Assembly (NCBI GenBank): GCA_910592205.1
Contig: CAJVPJ010000572.1
Location: 1-21,668, forward strand
Origin: Paraglomus occultum
Taxonomy: Eukaryota; Glomeromycota; Glomeromycetes; Paraglomerales; Paraglomeraceae
Direction: 5' to 3'
Length of the DNA stretch: 21,668 nt
Part shown: positions 10,638-20,967 of the stretch, piece by piece
Numbering within the stretch: the stretch's first letter is position 1
Layout: each line of letters begins with the position of its first letter
The notes under the pieces: model-generated
Seen by the model: the letters and a program-made list of their open reading frames with translations, nothing else
Databases searched by the model: none
Told to the model about the DNA's origin: nothing
Position numbers and translations under genes: made by a program

Positions 10638-11221
10638 ATTTACAGCATAGAAAAGAAAGAAAGAAAGGGAGGGAGAAAGAACGTTTACGAACGTCTATTC
10701 TTTGGTAGAGAACGAGTGATAACGAAAGGATTTGGAGGCAGTTTAACAGCTTAAACAAGTCGACAATAAAAATTTCCTCCGAAACAACTGAACAGCGCCT
10801 GAAATTTATGAGTAATAAGAAAGATAAACCAAGTTAGCTATTTCCTTGCGTAAGCGGTTACATGTTTGATAGACGCGTGCTATTAAAAAAAAAGAAGAAG
10901 AGAGTTTTTATAATACTCGCATCTAGGATCAGTAGCATATAGAGGAAAAGTGTTAAATGATCCATGCCTTTATCTAGTCCGACGAATAGCGAGAGGGCGT
11001 GATTCTAACCGTTGGATTGTAGGAAAGAATCAAGAATTATAGATGTTAGTCAGAGATTGATAATAATCGACTTTTGAGTTATATTAATAGATCCTATTCT
11101 AAATTTATCGGAACATTTATATGTATGTACATATATACATATCGTGTGAGTGTGAGCGTATTTGCTCAATTTCTATTGTATGGTCTTTGCTGCAACCTAG
11201 TTGGATAGAACAGAGAAAGTC
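10638..11221. promoter_or_regulatory. Divergent intergenic region between velB-like gene and 11222 gene
   Basis: This 584-bp interval separates two start codons facing away from each other, so it probably holds both promoters if the right-hand gene is real. It contains a purine-rich GAAA/GGGA tract at about 10653-10680 in the velvet 5' leader, an A/G-rich run near 10886-10900, and an alternating ATGTAC/ATATAC tract around 11120-11143. No defined transcription-factor site could be assigned. Confidence 0.45.
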
Positions 11222-11917
11222 ATGACAGACTTACCAAACGTTGAATTTCGGGCACAGCAAACCTTGTAAGTATTCAACCCTTTATATAGATCGTTGATGG
11301 TTACACAATACGATTGATTATACCGCATAATATAAAAAATAAACTATATATTATATTAACATTTTGAACACAAGTCATTCTCAAAATGAAAGGCAATAAT
11401 ACTATAATATAAATATTTTAAAAACTGCGTATACAGAGTTATTTATGTACTCTATTCAATACCCTTCTTGTGGTGTAAATATGGCATCTAAGGCTAAAGT
11501 GGATAAACAAATGTAGTAACATTCTCACATTAGCATGCATATCTTGTTTCGTTGGTCCTTAACAGCTTGACGTTACGCTTCCGCCCATCTGGGGCTGATG
11601 CATTTTCTCGGAGTTTTATTTATCAAAAGGGATCGTATATGTCCTCGAATTCTACCTCACGCTTACCAGCGTTCTGGTAATGAAAAGTCTACAATCGTTA
11701 TATAGGTGTGACTCCGGTTGGCTCCTTAAGGTTGCACGAACAGAGTGATATCTTATTGGACCATGTTATCGTACCGAAAAGAATAGTTTTTATATATGTC
11801 AGAGACGATCACTACAACAACCCGTTCGAAAAAATAAAGCAAAAAATAAATTTCCAACCATGGGTCGATGACATTCTAAGAATAAAATTTAATCTGATGG
11901 AATTAAATGTTTTATAA
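11222..11917 (+). CDS. Tentative three-exon gene, 113 aa, unknown function
   Basis: I do not recognise this protein. Proposed exons are 11222-11265 (ATG start, GTAAGT donor), 11566-11676 (acceptor ccttaacag, GTAATG donor) and 11731-11917 (acceptor ctccttaag, stop TAA). Phases agree at both junctions and the total is 342 nt. Exon 2 reads TLRFRPSGADAFSRSFIYQ followed by a Ser-rich stretch. Exon 3 is mixed charged and hydrophobic, with IVFIYVRDDHYNNPFEKI. No signal peptide or membrane segment is evident. The first intron is 300 nt, so an exon may be missing there. Downstream frames (11940-12020 and 12236-12308) also look partly coding, so the gene may extend further. It is divergent from the velvet gene. 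Confidence 0.38.
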
Positions 11918-12308
11918 TTACTAAGGGGTAAAATGTTTTTAGTGTGCGACGCTGGAACACGGGAAAACTTGTTTGTCGAACGTGCAATAAGACATGTCAT
12001 ATTAATAGCTTTTTAAACATCATATTCATTAGGTAATGCACCTGATGCCTGTGTTACGTCTCTTAATAATAAACGACAAACCATAGAAGTCAATTACGTT
12101 GATAGGTATTAAACATGTATGAGAAGGCCAATGTTATTTTCGTATGAGATAGCGTTGCCCATTCAGAATATAGTCATTTATAACCGGCATAAGTTGAGAC
12201 TTCGCTGATACATTCTGGGCTTTTTTTTTTTTTAGAATTCCGCGATCCTCGATCTGTGAGCATAATCGGCAGATCATTGAGACATTGAGTCACACGCATA
12301 ACCAATAG
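11918..12308 (+). other. Possible further exons downstream of the 11222 gene
   Basis: Two coding-like runs lie here. One follows a tttttag at about 11940 (CDAGTRENLFVERAIRH in one frame). The other follows a very strong acceptor, a T13 tract plus ag at 12221-12235, and is open for 23 codons to a TAG at 12306 (IPRSSICEHNRQIIETL). Compatible donors could not be fixed, so no gene model is offered. Confidence 0.22.
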
Positions 12309-14105
12309 ATATGTTTGGTGGAATGATAGATAATACGTATACAAAAATAATATTAATAATACTATGTTTGTAAAGTGCTCTTATCTAACATAAAAGGATA
12401 AAAGAGACTTCATTGATAGATATTTACAAAGTCAAATAGACAACAATACTATCTACCAAATTGTTACACAGTCATAACCATACCGCTGAGTATTTTAACC
12501 ACTTTCCAACTTGTTGATCGCAATTATCCACAATGAGTCTTTAAACGATTAGAATCATACATATATTTAGGATGTGGTAGGTACCTGCTGTAATACTGAC
12601 ATATATATGGCAATAACTGCCAGGAATAACTTTACCACCATCACGGATAAATATGCGTATTTAGGAAATATCCTATCCGAATAAAGGAGGTGTAATATAA
12701 AAAATGTGCCAAGAGTCAATATCGTCAACAGGCATGATTGTGGCTTCTTTGGTCAATATTCATAATCGAGCACTTTCGGCATTCATTTATAATAGACAAA
12801 GACGCAAATTACAATAGCTTATTTCTACACGTAGTATTTGTGAAAAAAAAAAAAAACATTTAACGCAAATTGATTAATTGACTTAATGTCTTCCAAAAAA
12901 GCTGTTTCCACCCAAAAAACATCTTGGCATCAGTTCAACACATACATAAAATAATTCTATCCTAACCAACATTCTTTTTTTTAGCTCATGGAGATAACGT
13001 TAAAACTGACTTGGCTCAAAATAAAGTCTTACACTATCAAAACCGTCATTTATCATCGCCCACATGTCCATCTTTTACATTGACAGCAATGTGACAGTTA
13101 CAACTCGATGCTGTCCTTAAATGGGTAAATTACTCGGAATCTACAAATATAGAGTCAGTGGAATATTCTAATTATCGAATTACTATTGTAAATAAGAAGC
13201 GAACAAAATTAGTGACTCGCGGTTTGCCCAATTAACTTTCTTGTTAAAATTCTAATAATATTATTACGAATTTTATATATAAAAAAAGCATTAAATTTTG
13301 AGCACTAAAAATAACTATACCAGTATGTCAATAAGAATATCAAATATATGCAAGTTTAGAAATCATAGTAATACGATAGTAATAGGTGTTCCCCTGTATA
13401 AGTCTCAGCTCATGTCGATCATTATAATTACGTAAATATGTTGCCGATCTCAATAAAATACAACCACTCAAGTTCAAAATGTATTGGACACTTGGATGAC
13501 ATAAAAGTTACATTCCATAACGTAATAAAAATTTTGGCGCAAGACATCGCAAGTATGTTCTTTCTCTTGGACATGTAAAATCAACCGTAAATTCTAAGCG
13601 GTGTTTACTAGCTATAAAATAAAATATTGCCATTCTCTGACAAAGCATGTCTGTTTGTATTTTTTTTAACAATTGAAATTTATTCATTAGCTATATTTTT
13701 AATCATAATACACAAAAGTTAAATGCACGCATTCTAATACTATTAATTTTTTAGTAAAGCAATGTTAATATGCTTTAAGTAGCTTGACATTAATTAAATG
13801 GTTCAGCATTTGAATTTATTTATGCTTAATGCAGAACCAAAAAGACAAAACTTCTTTGAAGTTGCAGTGGAGGCTTGAAAAGGCACTGTCATCGTAATGG
13901 TGTGTACTTACTATAATAAACATCCTAGTGCATTATTACAGCAAAATGTGGTGCGTTATTAAATGTAAAAAAAAGCATGATAGTCTATTAATAGAAAGTT
14001 CATGAGAGATAACCATCGTCTATTACTACTGCAACAACAGCCTTTACATTTACATGCAATTAAACACCAGCTCAACTGTAATGCCCAGATATGAGAATAA
14101 TCCAG

Positions 14106-14130
14106 TACATTGACAAAATTTGTCAATGTA
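14106..14130. repeat. Perfect 12-bp-arm palindrome
   Basis: TACATTGACAAA and its exact reverse complement are separated by one base. A partial copy of one arm (AAATTTGTCAAT) recurs at 14181, and ACATTGACAAAATTT also occurs at 3574. Function is unknown. Confidence 0.7.
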
Positions 14131-14249
14131 ATTTTAAATCTGTGTCAAAGGCAGTTTGCCTGATATCCAAAAAAGTACCTAAATTTGTCAATATCAGTAA
14201 TGACAATTATTACTTGAATAATTTTGCTTAATAAAGTTTAGTTGTCCGT

Positions 14250-14318
14250 GTTGTTATCTCAGTTAGAAACTTGCTTCAGTTCTGAACTGAAACAATTAAG
14301 TTCTGAACTGAGAGCAAC
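14250..14318. repeat. 69-nt imperfect palindrome (hairpin)
   Basis: Outer arms GTTG..CTCAGTT and AACTGAG..CAAC enclose AGAAACTT/AAGTTCT and a central TTCAGTTC-T-GAACTGAA. Nearly the whole 69 nt folds on itself with small bulges. It lies in non-coding AT-rich DNA. It could be a cruciform-forming repeat remnant, a MITE remnant, or a small-RNA hairpin. Confidence 0.65.
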
Positions 14319-15385
14319 ATACAGACTCAAAATCTATTTGAAATTGCCCACTCATAATAAATAGAAATTATTGAAACAAGTTATACTAACTTCTCAACAC
14401 ATCAAATAAAAAAACTAAAAAGCTAGTAAATAAATATTTGAAGAAAATTTGACCAAGAATACTTATGATCATGGAATACCAAATTTTTTATTTAAGTTTG
14501 AATAAATGCTGCAATTTTGCGTCATCATAAAAAGTGGTGATTAACGTTTTACACTGTTATCATAAACTGTTTTAGTATTGCAAGGTCATGCATATTAAAA
14601 AGTTGCATAATGTAGACTGTCTATGTTATATAGTGTTTACAAAATACAGTACTAGAGTTGCATCTAAGTAAAAGTAACAGTATATATATTTTCCGTAGAC
14701 TTTCTTCTGTTTGGCGTATTGCTATGTTATTATTAATATATCAAAGTTGTGAATACGGATAATAAGCGTTTTAGAGTAAAAATATTAACAATTAAAGGAT
14801 TAAATTTAGAGTTTTTTTTATCAAAAATTCTGCAATTAATGTGTTATGTACAGTTTCCTACCAGGTCTTGAAAGTTTACTAGAAAAAGTTTTTTATTCAA
14901 TCCTGTATCGTATAATTTAGGCATTGATTGATTGCTTGTCCGTTTCGAAAAAACACAAGTTAAATTATATTATGATACAAAGCTGCGGTTCGATAAAGTG
15001 GTATTAGACAGGTTACACACACATATGCTTTTCTTATACACTCACTTCATCGTATAACGGTAATACAGTTTAATCATCTGTTCTGGTATGCTGTAAAGCT
15101 GATTGCTTAAAATTTTACAATAATAAAGACGGGCGTTTTCGTACCTCTTACCAGGTAATTTCAAGGTCTGCCAAGAATATTATTTTGGGACGGATGTATA
15201 TGTATGTATACTGTATATCTTTGTTGATACGCACGTACATATTTGTTTGGATGATTAAATTATTCCGTGGGGGATGTAAACTGAAGTGAGGTACCATTGC
15301 CAGCTACTAAAGGGAATTGTTGTCGTTATACATCGCCAAAACGATCGACGGAGAGCATGACTGAATTCCCATATGTGGAATGTCA

Positions 15386-15742
15386 TCAATGAACAGCTGT
15401 CAGCTCATATGAAGACCATAACAAGTAATACAAAACCCCCCTTTTCTTGCTCTTCAATTCTCCTCGCAAGAGCAGAAGTTGACGTTCATACTCTTTCACC
15501 ACTTTGTCTCTAAATCACGCGCTTAATCTTTTTTGAAAAAATTTAACATCATATTTGCAAGTTTAGAAGAATGTCAAATTGGAACCGCGCGAGTCAAAAC
15601 TTATGGCCTCAACAATGTAAAAAGTTTTCAACCAAAAATGTTTTTCTGGCCGTAATCTTGAAGACCGTCTCAACTTGGTTGGTTTTGTTATTATATACGT
15701 AGAGCCAGCTTTAGAGCTAGGTGGTAAATGGTTACCAGCAGA
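15386..15742 (-). CDS. Tentative minus-strand exons, unidentified
   Basis: Not recognised. After a tattag acceptor, the minus strand is open from 15742 to 15563 (59 codons), starting with a Ser/Pro/Gly-rich run (SAGNHLPPSSKAGST). A GTATAT donor at 15698 would end a 44-nt exon (15742-15699) in phase 2. That matches the acceptor cgtgatttag before 15509, where the frame continues as a helical, charged run (DKVVKEYERQLLLLRGELKS) to a TGA at 15386. The phase match and composition are suggestive. No start exon was found. A plus-strand coding-like frame at about 15836-15919 lies just outside this interval and may belong to the opposite-strand gene. Confidence 0.27.
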
Positions 15743-16017
15743 CTAATATTCAAATGTACCAATACTTGTGTAGTTGAAACGAAGAAAAGAGAAACATCAT
15801 AAACAGCACGCTTCAGAGAGTTGTAATTGCCCTACAAGTCTGCATTTGAGAAACTCTACTTGCCATGCTACCTCTTACTTGTTGCGTCTTGCTTTTGTAA
15901 ACAAGTGCACATCGGTATGGTACGTTAATTAATTAATAACTCAAGTTAAACAAATAAGCATAAATTCGTTCGCTCGTTTTAATAGTTCCAACACTGTCTG
16001 ACTAGATTTAATTGCAG

Positions 16018-16893
16018 AAATACATTGAGCTATTTACCAAGATGGGGGTCGAATACCAGTCGGCCGTTTGTAATTACTTTGCGCATCTCACTCAAAACAA
16101 ACCGACTTTGATCCAAGATCATCCAGTATTCGCGGCTGGCCGTGACGCCGGAATGTCACAAAAAAACTTTAGGTTTGAATACGGAGACTCTCAGCATGCG
16201 GGCCGGGGTTGGAATAGGCGGGGCTTCTGGATCGTATTGCAGATTATCAACATGACCGAGCGGTGAGTGAACAGTGAACCTATTACACATAGAGTTGGAT
16301 AGTGATAATTATCTCCGCAAATCCGTATAATATGGTTATTGTGTCTACAATAACATTAACTGCGAATTGGGGGGTTTTTTGTCGATAAGTGAGTCGAAAA
16401 TTACAAGTAGATAAAAAATAGATGACCCAGAATATCACTAACTTGACAAGGCTTTTAACCATTACCATAAGGCCATAACCATCATTGTCGAAGAAATAAG
16501 GGGTCATGTTCGAAATAAGGTCCGTACTATTTGTATTATTTCCTACTATCCATTACCGAAACGGATATAGGGATACGCTGTTGTCGTCCATCAAACTTAT
16601 TTGTCCATACGAATCAATTTAATAGGAGATTGTTTAATCGTGTGAACATTGTGGTATTACTCAAAGTGCAATATTAAGTTTGGCAAAATATGGTCTATCG
16701 CACGAACCGAAAGCATAAAATATTCAACTCTCTTTGTGAGGAACAACTCGGGCAAAGTAAATCGGTACTTTAACGTCGCAGTGAAAGCACCTATGTTTGT
16801 ATCTCAGTTGAGGATCTGGGTTCCGAACTGAAACAAGTCCCCAAACCCAGACAGAACGAGTCTGTGCAGGAAAGAGTTTATAAAAGGAATTGA
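16018..16893 (+). CDS. Unidentified multi-exon gene, partly resolved
   Basis: I do not recognise the product. The best exon is 16018-16262. It follows a CTGAC branch-like site and attgcag acceptor, has 81 open codons of mixed composition (KYIELFTKMGVEYQSAVCNY; later VFAAGRDAGM and GRGWNRRGFWIVLQ), and ends at a GTGAGT donor in phase 2. Further right, exon 16679-16756 (WQNMVYRTNRKHK) joins after a 51-nt intron (GTAAAT, CTTTAAC branch, tttgtatctcag) to a terminal exon at 16808-16893, which is charged (EDLGSELKQVPKPRQNESVQ) and ends in TGA. The piece linking 16262 to 16679 is not resolved and may include a microexon. Upstream, a frame ending at a GTACGT donor (15919) fits in phase. An in-frame ATG at 16042 is the only start inside the first exon. 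Loss to pseudogene status is possible. Confidence 0.42.
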
Positions 16894-17683
16894 CTGTAAT
16901 TCGCTAATAAACTAATAAAATTTTTACTCTTAGTGGTTTTATTATTATGCATCGACATATTAGAGTCTGTTAGACATGTACGAATGTATAATTGTGCGTA
17001 AAATTAGACGTGTTGAGACGAGGCATTTAACGACATCATATTCACTTGAAAATAATAAGGTGAGTGTGGAGGATATACTAGTTAATATACGCCGTATTTA
17101 TCAATGAAATAATTACATGCCACATGGATGGAGTGTTGTCGTCACATAATAATAATACTGTACAACATTCTCGGACAATTTGTATTGTTTCCAACTTCAA
17201 TTGATTTTGTATTCTCATAAACTAAAACTCATGCTACATGTTTGCATTCCATGCTGACCGTTACAGTAGAAATCAGTTGGGTTACATCAGAATTCTCATA
17301 AACAACCGGACTGTTATTTTTGAAATTCGATCTATCGTTAAATAAATATATTGTATCGTATTGTTGTCTAAAATTCATGTTCTCAACATCATTTAGCATG
17401 TTTTATTATTTTATAATCTCTTTCCCGTACGCATTCAAAAACTTTTCCAGTTTTCACATTAGTTTCCAACTGTCTGATAGGCAACTAAGTGACTTTAACC
17501 GATTCTTAATTCCAGATTGGAAAAGTTTTTCTTTCTTAAGCGATAGACCCATAAATTTACGAAATTTAACAATAATTCTCTCAATACTTGGGGTAACATG
17601 ATGTAATTTAAAGTGGCTTTATTTTCAGTTCCCTAAGAAAACCACTCACCAGTTGTTGTCTTTTATACAACACTGTTAATTAA
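16894..17683. other. Non-coding AT-rich stretch
   Basis: No gene supported. One 93-codon plus frame at 17320-17601 is Phe/Ser/Ile-rich without any motif and looks like chance. Confidence 0.4.
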
Positions 17684-17938
17684 TGTGGCAGATTAAAACG
17701 AAATCGGATTAAAACGAAATTTTGGGGTCTTTTGGGTTTCCTTTTAATGCCTTGAAACCCACATATACTCTTTTACTAATAAATGGTATCCTAAATTCTA
17801 ACCCAAATTTCCAAAAAAGGCTAAAAATTATTTCCCAAAAAATTTTATAATTTTCATATTAAAATAGAAAAAATTTCGTTTTAATCCGATTCGTTTTAAT
17901 CCGATTCGTTTTAATCCGATTCGTTTTAATCTGTCACA
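17684..17938. mobile_element. MITE-like element with 15-bp subterminal repeats and 5-bp target duplication
   Basis: A 255-bp non-autonomous element. Terminal inverted repeats begin TGTGGCAGATTAAAACGA on the left and, in reverse complement, TGTGACAGATTAAAACGA on the right. The right arm carries four tandem copies of a 15-bp unit (CGTTTTAATCCGATT), and the left arm carries two copies at 16-bp spacing. Direct ATTAA repeats flank both ends (17679-17683 and 17939-17943). No transposase is encoded; a minus-strand frame through the units gives only an RIGLK repeat peptide. The interior is homologous, in opposite orientation, to 20796-20967. The superfamily is not assigned. Confidence 0.8.
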
Positions 17939-18869
17939 ATTAATAATAAGCGAGCAATACAATAGAGTGTTTGTTGCAAATTTCAAGAAAATCGATTGTG
18001 AGAATGTGTTGGTCCGGGCAAATAATGCCACGAATAAATTTGCATTACGTGACTAGTTTTTGATTACACCAATCATATAAAAGTAACTCAAAGTTTAAAT
18101 GCTTATACTTTCCGTTTTAATAATCTAACTGGTAACTTTGTAGATTTCGTCACGAAGAATACGGTCAGTTTTTAAAATATAGACTTTGGAAAAGCTTCAA
18201 AGTTAAACCATTTTATTGTTGAGCTATGAATTCGATACAAAAGTTTATTAGTATTGCACCCCAGTGTAGTTAACAATTAATCTATGGGCGTGCTGCTGAG
18301 ACAGCTAATGTGATGATGCCAAATAAAGACGAAATTGATATGATAATATGTTGTGACCTTTGACTCTGAAACGAGTCGGGTTATTTATTTAGTAAATCAA
18401 TCTGGGCGGCCTAATGCTAATAACAAGTTTTGATTTGACACTTATCATTCAAAACGCTAACAAAGACAACAGGGCCAAAACGCGACATATACAGTAGTAA
18501 AACATTGTTAATCTGAAGTTGTTCGTAAACAAGTTTAACTTAATTAATAAGTAAAAATAATTTGAAAACTAGTCCAGATTAACGTAATTTACTATGCAAT
18601 TTATTATTTATTATTTTTTTAAAAAATAATAATGTAAGCAAACTTGTTCTATTTATTACGAGACTGTAACCGTTTCGCAAGGTATTATAATAAACTCCAA
18701 TAATGTATATGAACAGCTTAGTACCGTATATGTTGTATATACATAAGAATTGTCAATCGTATAAATTTATAAAACTATATTATACTCACTGGACAAAAAT
18801 ATTGGAATTTTTTGTCGACTAATTAGTAGAACATATAAAAAGTCTTTTTTTCTTTTCGACCATATGGGA
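17939..18869. other. Non-coding AT-rich stretch
   Basis: No gene supported. It includes a T7/A6 AT-only inverted repeat near 18610-18632. Stops are dense in all frames. Confidence 0.4.
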
Positions 18870-19125
18870 GACAATTATAACGTCGACAATTATTTTGCAG
18901 ACGTAATATTTTGCCGACAACCATTTCGCCGACGGGTTATTTTATTGACAATTATTTTATCGACATTATTTCACCGACAATCAAACATTGTTTCGAAAAA
19001 TTTTTTTTTACAGTTGACTGTCAGTAAAACTAACCGATTGTTGGTCGGCGATGAAACGACCTGTTGGTGAAATGGTTGTCGGCGAAATATTACGTCTGCA
19101 AAATAATTTTCGATGTTATGGTACG
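18870..19125. repeat. Foldback inverted repeat built of GTCGGCGAAAT units
   Basis: Arms 18884-18933 and 19063-19112 are reverse complements at about 46 of 50 positions, and weaker pairing continues on both sides. Each arm contains imperfect repeats of a unit like CCGACAACCATTTCG at about 13-17-bp spacing, and the 129-bp loop continues the pattern. It resembles the degraded element at 3660-3945. No transposase is present. Reading through the right arm gives a VGEMVVGEI-type peptide that is repeat-derived. Confidence 0.75.
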
Positions 19126-19150
19126 GACACATTTTTTCTTATTCCCTTAG

Positions 19151-19336
19151 TTATAAAGAAACAGCTGAAAGAAAAAAGATTTGACAAGGTCGAAAATTTG
19201 GCAAAGACTGTTCAGGCAGTTGCCGGAACCATCCCAGAAGCCGACTATGAGATGTCTTTCTAGAGTCGGCAGAATTGTCTGCAATGTTGCATGGACATTA
19301 ATGGAGAGTACTTTGAGGAAATTAAATATCCGGATT
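19151..19336 (+). pseudogene. Coding-like segment with in-frame TAG beside foldback repeat
   Basis: Not recognised. After a ttattcccttag acceptor the frame is open for 36 codons of helical, charged sequence (KKQLKEKRFDKVENLAKTVQ, then IPEADYEM) to a TAG at 19261. The same frame continues for 24 more plausible codons (NCLQCCMDINGEYFEEIKYP) to a TAA. Either the TAG is a real stop, or it is a nonsense mutation in a decayed gene, or it is part of an acceptor (tctttctag) for a second exon. No good donor precedes it. Upstream the frame runs into the foldback repeat, so a 5' part may have been lost to the insertion. Confidence 0.28.
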
Positions 19337-20795
19337 AACAAGTATTACGAAATAAAGGTCTACGCGCAAAACTTTTCAGCTCTCTTCCCTACGTATAGTA
19401 AGGCGGCATATCTTTATACAGTATATTTTTATATAGGATACGGGAAATCTGGTTTAGTGAGGGTGATATATAATAGAGAAAATTCGTCCAGCCACAAGCT
19501 GGAACTGTGTTACGATAGGGAAGTGTTATAAACGACGACTGTACTGACAATATAAATACAGTACCAAATTTATTTATATGTGTGTTTCAAATAAATGAGC
19601 TGAGATGGCGTATTTCCAATTTAGTATTAGGACTAAAGGCTTTTCGCAGTAACGGTAAATTAAAATTGCGCGGTAAGACTTTTGGTTAGTTCAAAATATA
19701 AATAATTCTTTTTTTTTGTAGAGTTGATCGATTATTATTGGTTGGATATCCACAGGTTGGCCTGAAAAATTCTTTTCCGGATGGTTGGGTTGGTTGTCTA
19801 TACATTTATGCCAAATCAGGCAAATTTTTGACCCATTGATATGTAGCATTATCATTTAATATGATATCACGAACAACAAGTGATATTGACATATCAATTT
19901 TTATTTTAATTGAGCTATTATTTGATAATTACCAAATTAAATAACGATTTAGAATATTGATTTAATCGCGTACTATTTGCGGGGAGCGGAATTAAAGCTC
20001 GCAGTTTTATAAATACGTTGTCTGCACGATTGCAAGCTTATCACACTCTGTGAAAGTAAAATTTGCTGCCTTAACAATTTTAAACAAAAAATTTATCGCT
20101 TGCACAGTATCTCATCGTCAACCAATATCCAAAAACGTTACAAGACAGACAGATTGTATCATTACGCAAGACGCGTGTGACGAGACTATTCAAATACCTT
20201 GTAATCCTGAAAAACTAAGTATATAACGAAAATAACATACTAATAATATGTGTATTTAAAACCGCTCGGACTTTTATTAAAGTGACTATTAAAGTAAGGG
20301 TAATTGGTACGAGTAAACATCCCACACTTGAATTGCGGATTGTAACAATACTACACAAATAATTATTTATATAGTTCTCCTGTTCGCGCAAAAATGCAAA
20401 TTTGACTACAAAAAATACGAGAGTATCAAAATGTTTGATAAACGTGGCTGGACATGTCATTGCTGTGAGTTACTGAATTAGTTTCTTGTATTGATCCGGA
20501 AATACAAATACAATTGTAAATAAACAATTGTACTGAGCGCAATTTGATCTCTCAGAGAACGTGTAGTGCTTTAATGGAAAAAAATTATTCCATTCCGGTG
20601 TGGCCAGGTATTTCCATGGCCCGAAAGGCGTGCGTGCGTATTGCGTGTGTTCGGAAGTAGCTTACTTTTAAAATTTATGTTGTTATTTGACAAATTTCGC
20701 TCATTGTGAAAAAACGGTTTGAGTTACTAAATACGCCAGCCGCAATTTTTCCATCGTTGAGAGATGTAAATTTATTCAATTCAAGACTTAACCAT
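19337..20795. other. Non-coding AT-rich stretch
   Basis: No gene supported. A small hairpin with ATATCAC/GTGATAT arms lies at 19864-19886. A plus frame (19181-19531) and a minus frame (20215-20460) are open but carry no motif or splice context. Confidence 0.4.
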
Positions 20796-20967
20796 TGTGA
20801 TAGATTAAAACAACACCAGATTAAACTGACTTTTTTTTTAGACCTTTTTTGAAAATATTTGGGCGAGTTAGGGTAGTGTTTGATAATATGTGGGGTTTTG
20901 AGCTTCAAGGGTGGACTCAAGAAGACCCAAAAGCCGGTTTGATCCGATGTCGTTTTAATCCGATACA
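20796..20967. mobile_element. Second, diverged copy of the 17684 MITE-like family, inverted
   Basis: About 172 bp. Left end TGTGATAGATTAAAAC and right end (reverse complement) TGTATCGGATTAAAAC form diverged terminal inverted repeats, each followed by a second GATTAAAC/GATCAAAC unit. Reverse-complemented, the interior matches the 17684 element: TTTTGGGTCTT, CCTTGAA, CCCACATAT, CCTAAC, CCCAAAT and CAAAAAAGG occur in the same order. Flanks ACCAT (20791-20795) and ATCAT (20968-20972) may be a decayed 5-bp target duplication. It has fewer subterminal units than the first copy and no coding capacity. Confidence 0.72.

Larger units (their letters stand above)
12309..15385. other. Long AT-rich stretch, no gene supported
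   Basis: About 3 kb with dense stops in all frames, a 15-nt A tract near 12842 and many short AT-rich runs. The notable structures are the palindromes at 14106-14130 and 14250-14318. Around 15290-15400 base composition becomes more GC-rich and short coding-like frames begin. Confidence 0.45.

Noticed and set aside
17828-18031. Minus-strand frame with RIGLK repeats
   Set aside because: It is only the translation of the 15-bp MITE units (15 bp gives a 5-residue period).
18600-18634. AT-only inverted repeat
   Set aside because: Runs of T7 and A6 in AT-rich DNA are expected by chance, and the arms are low-complexity.
18864-19110. Plus-strand frames with VGEMVVGEI-type peptides
   Set aside because: They are translations of the foldback repeat units, not genes.
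8254-19336. Stop-codon reassignment, suggested by coding-like frames with single in-frame TAA or TAG
   Set aside because: The two fully reconstructed genes use TAG and TGA as terminal stops and have no internal stops across about 560 codons, so decay or introns explain the cases better.
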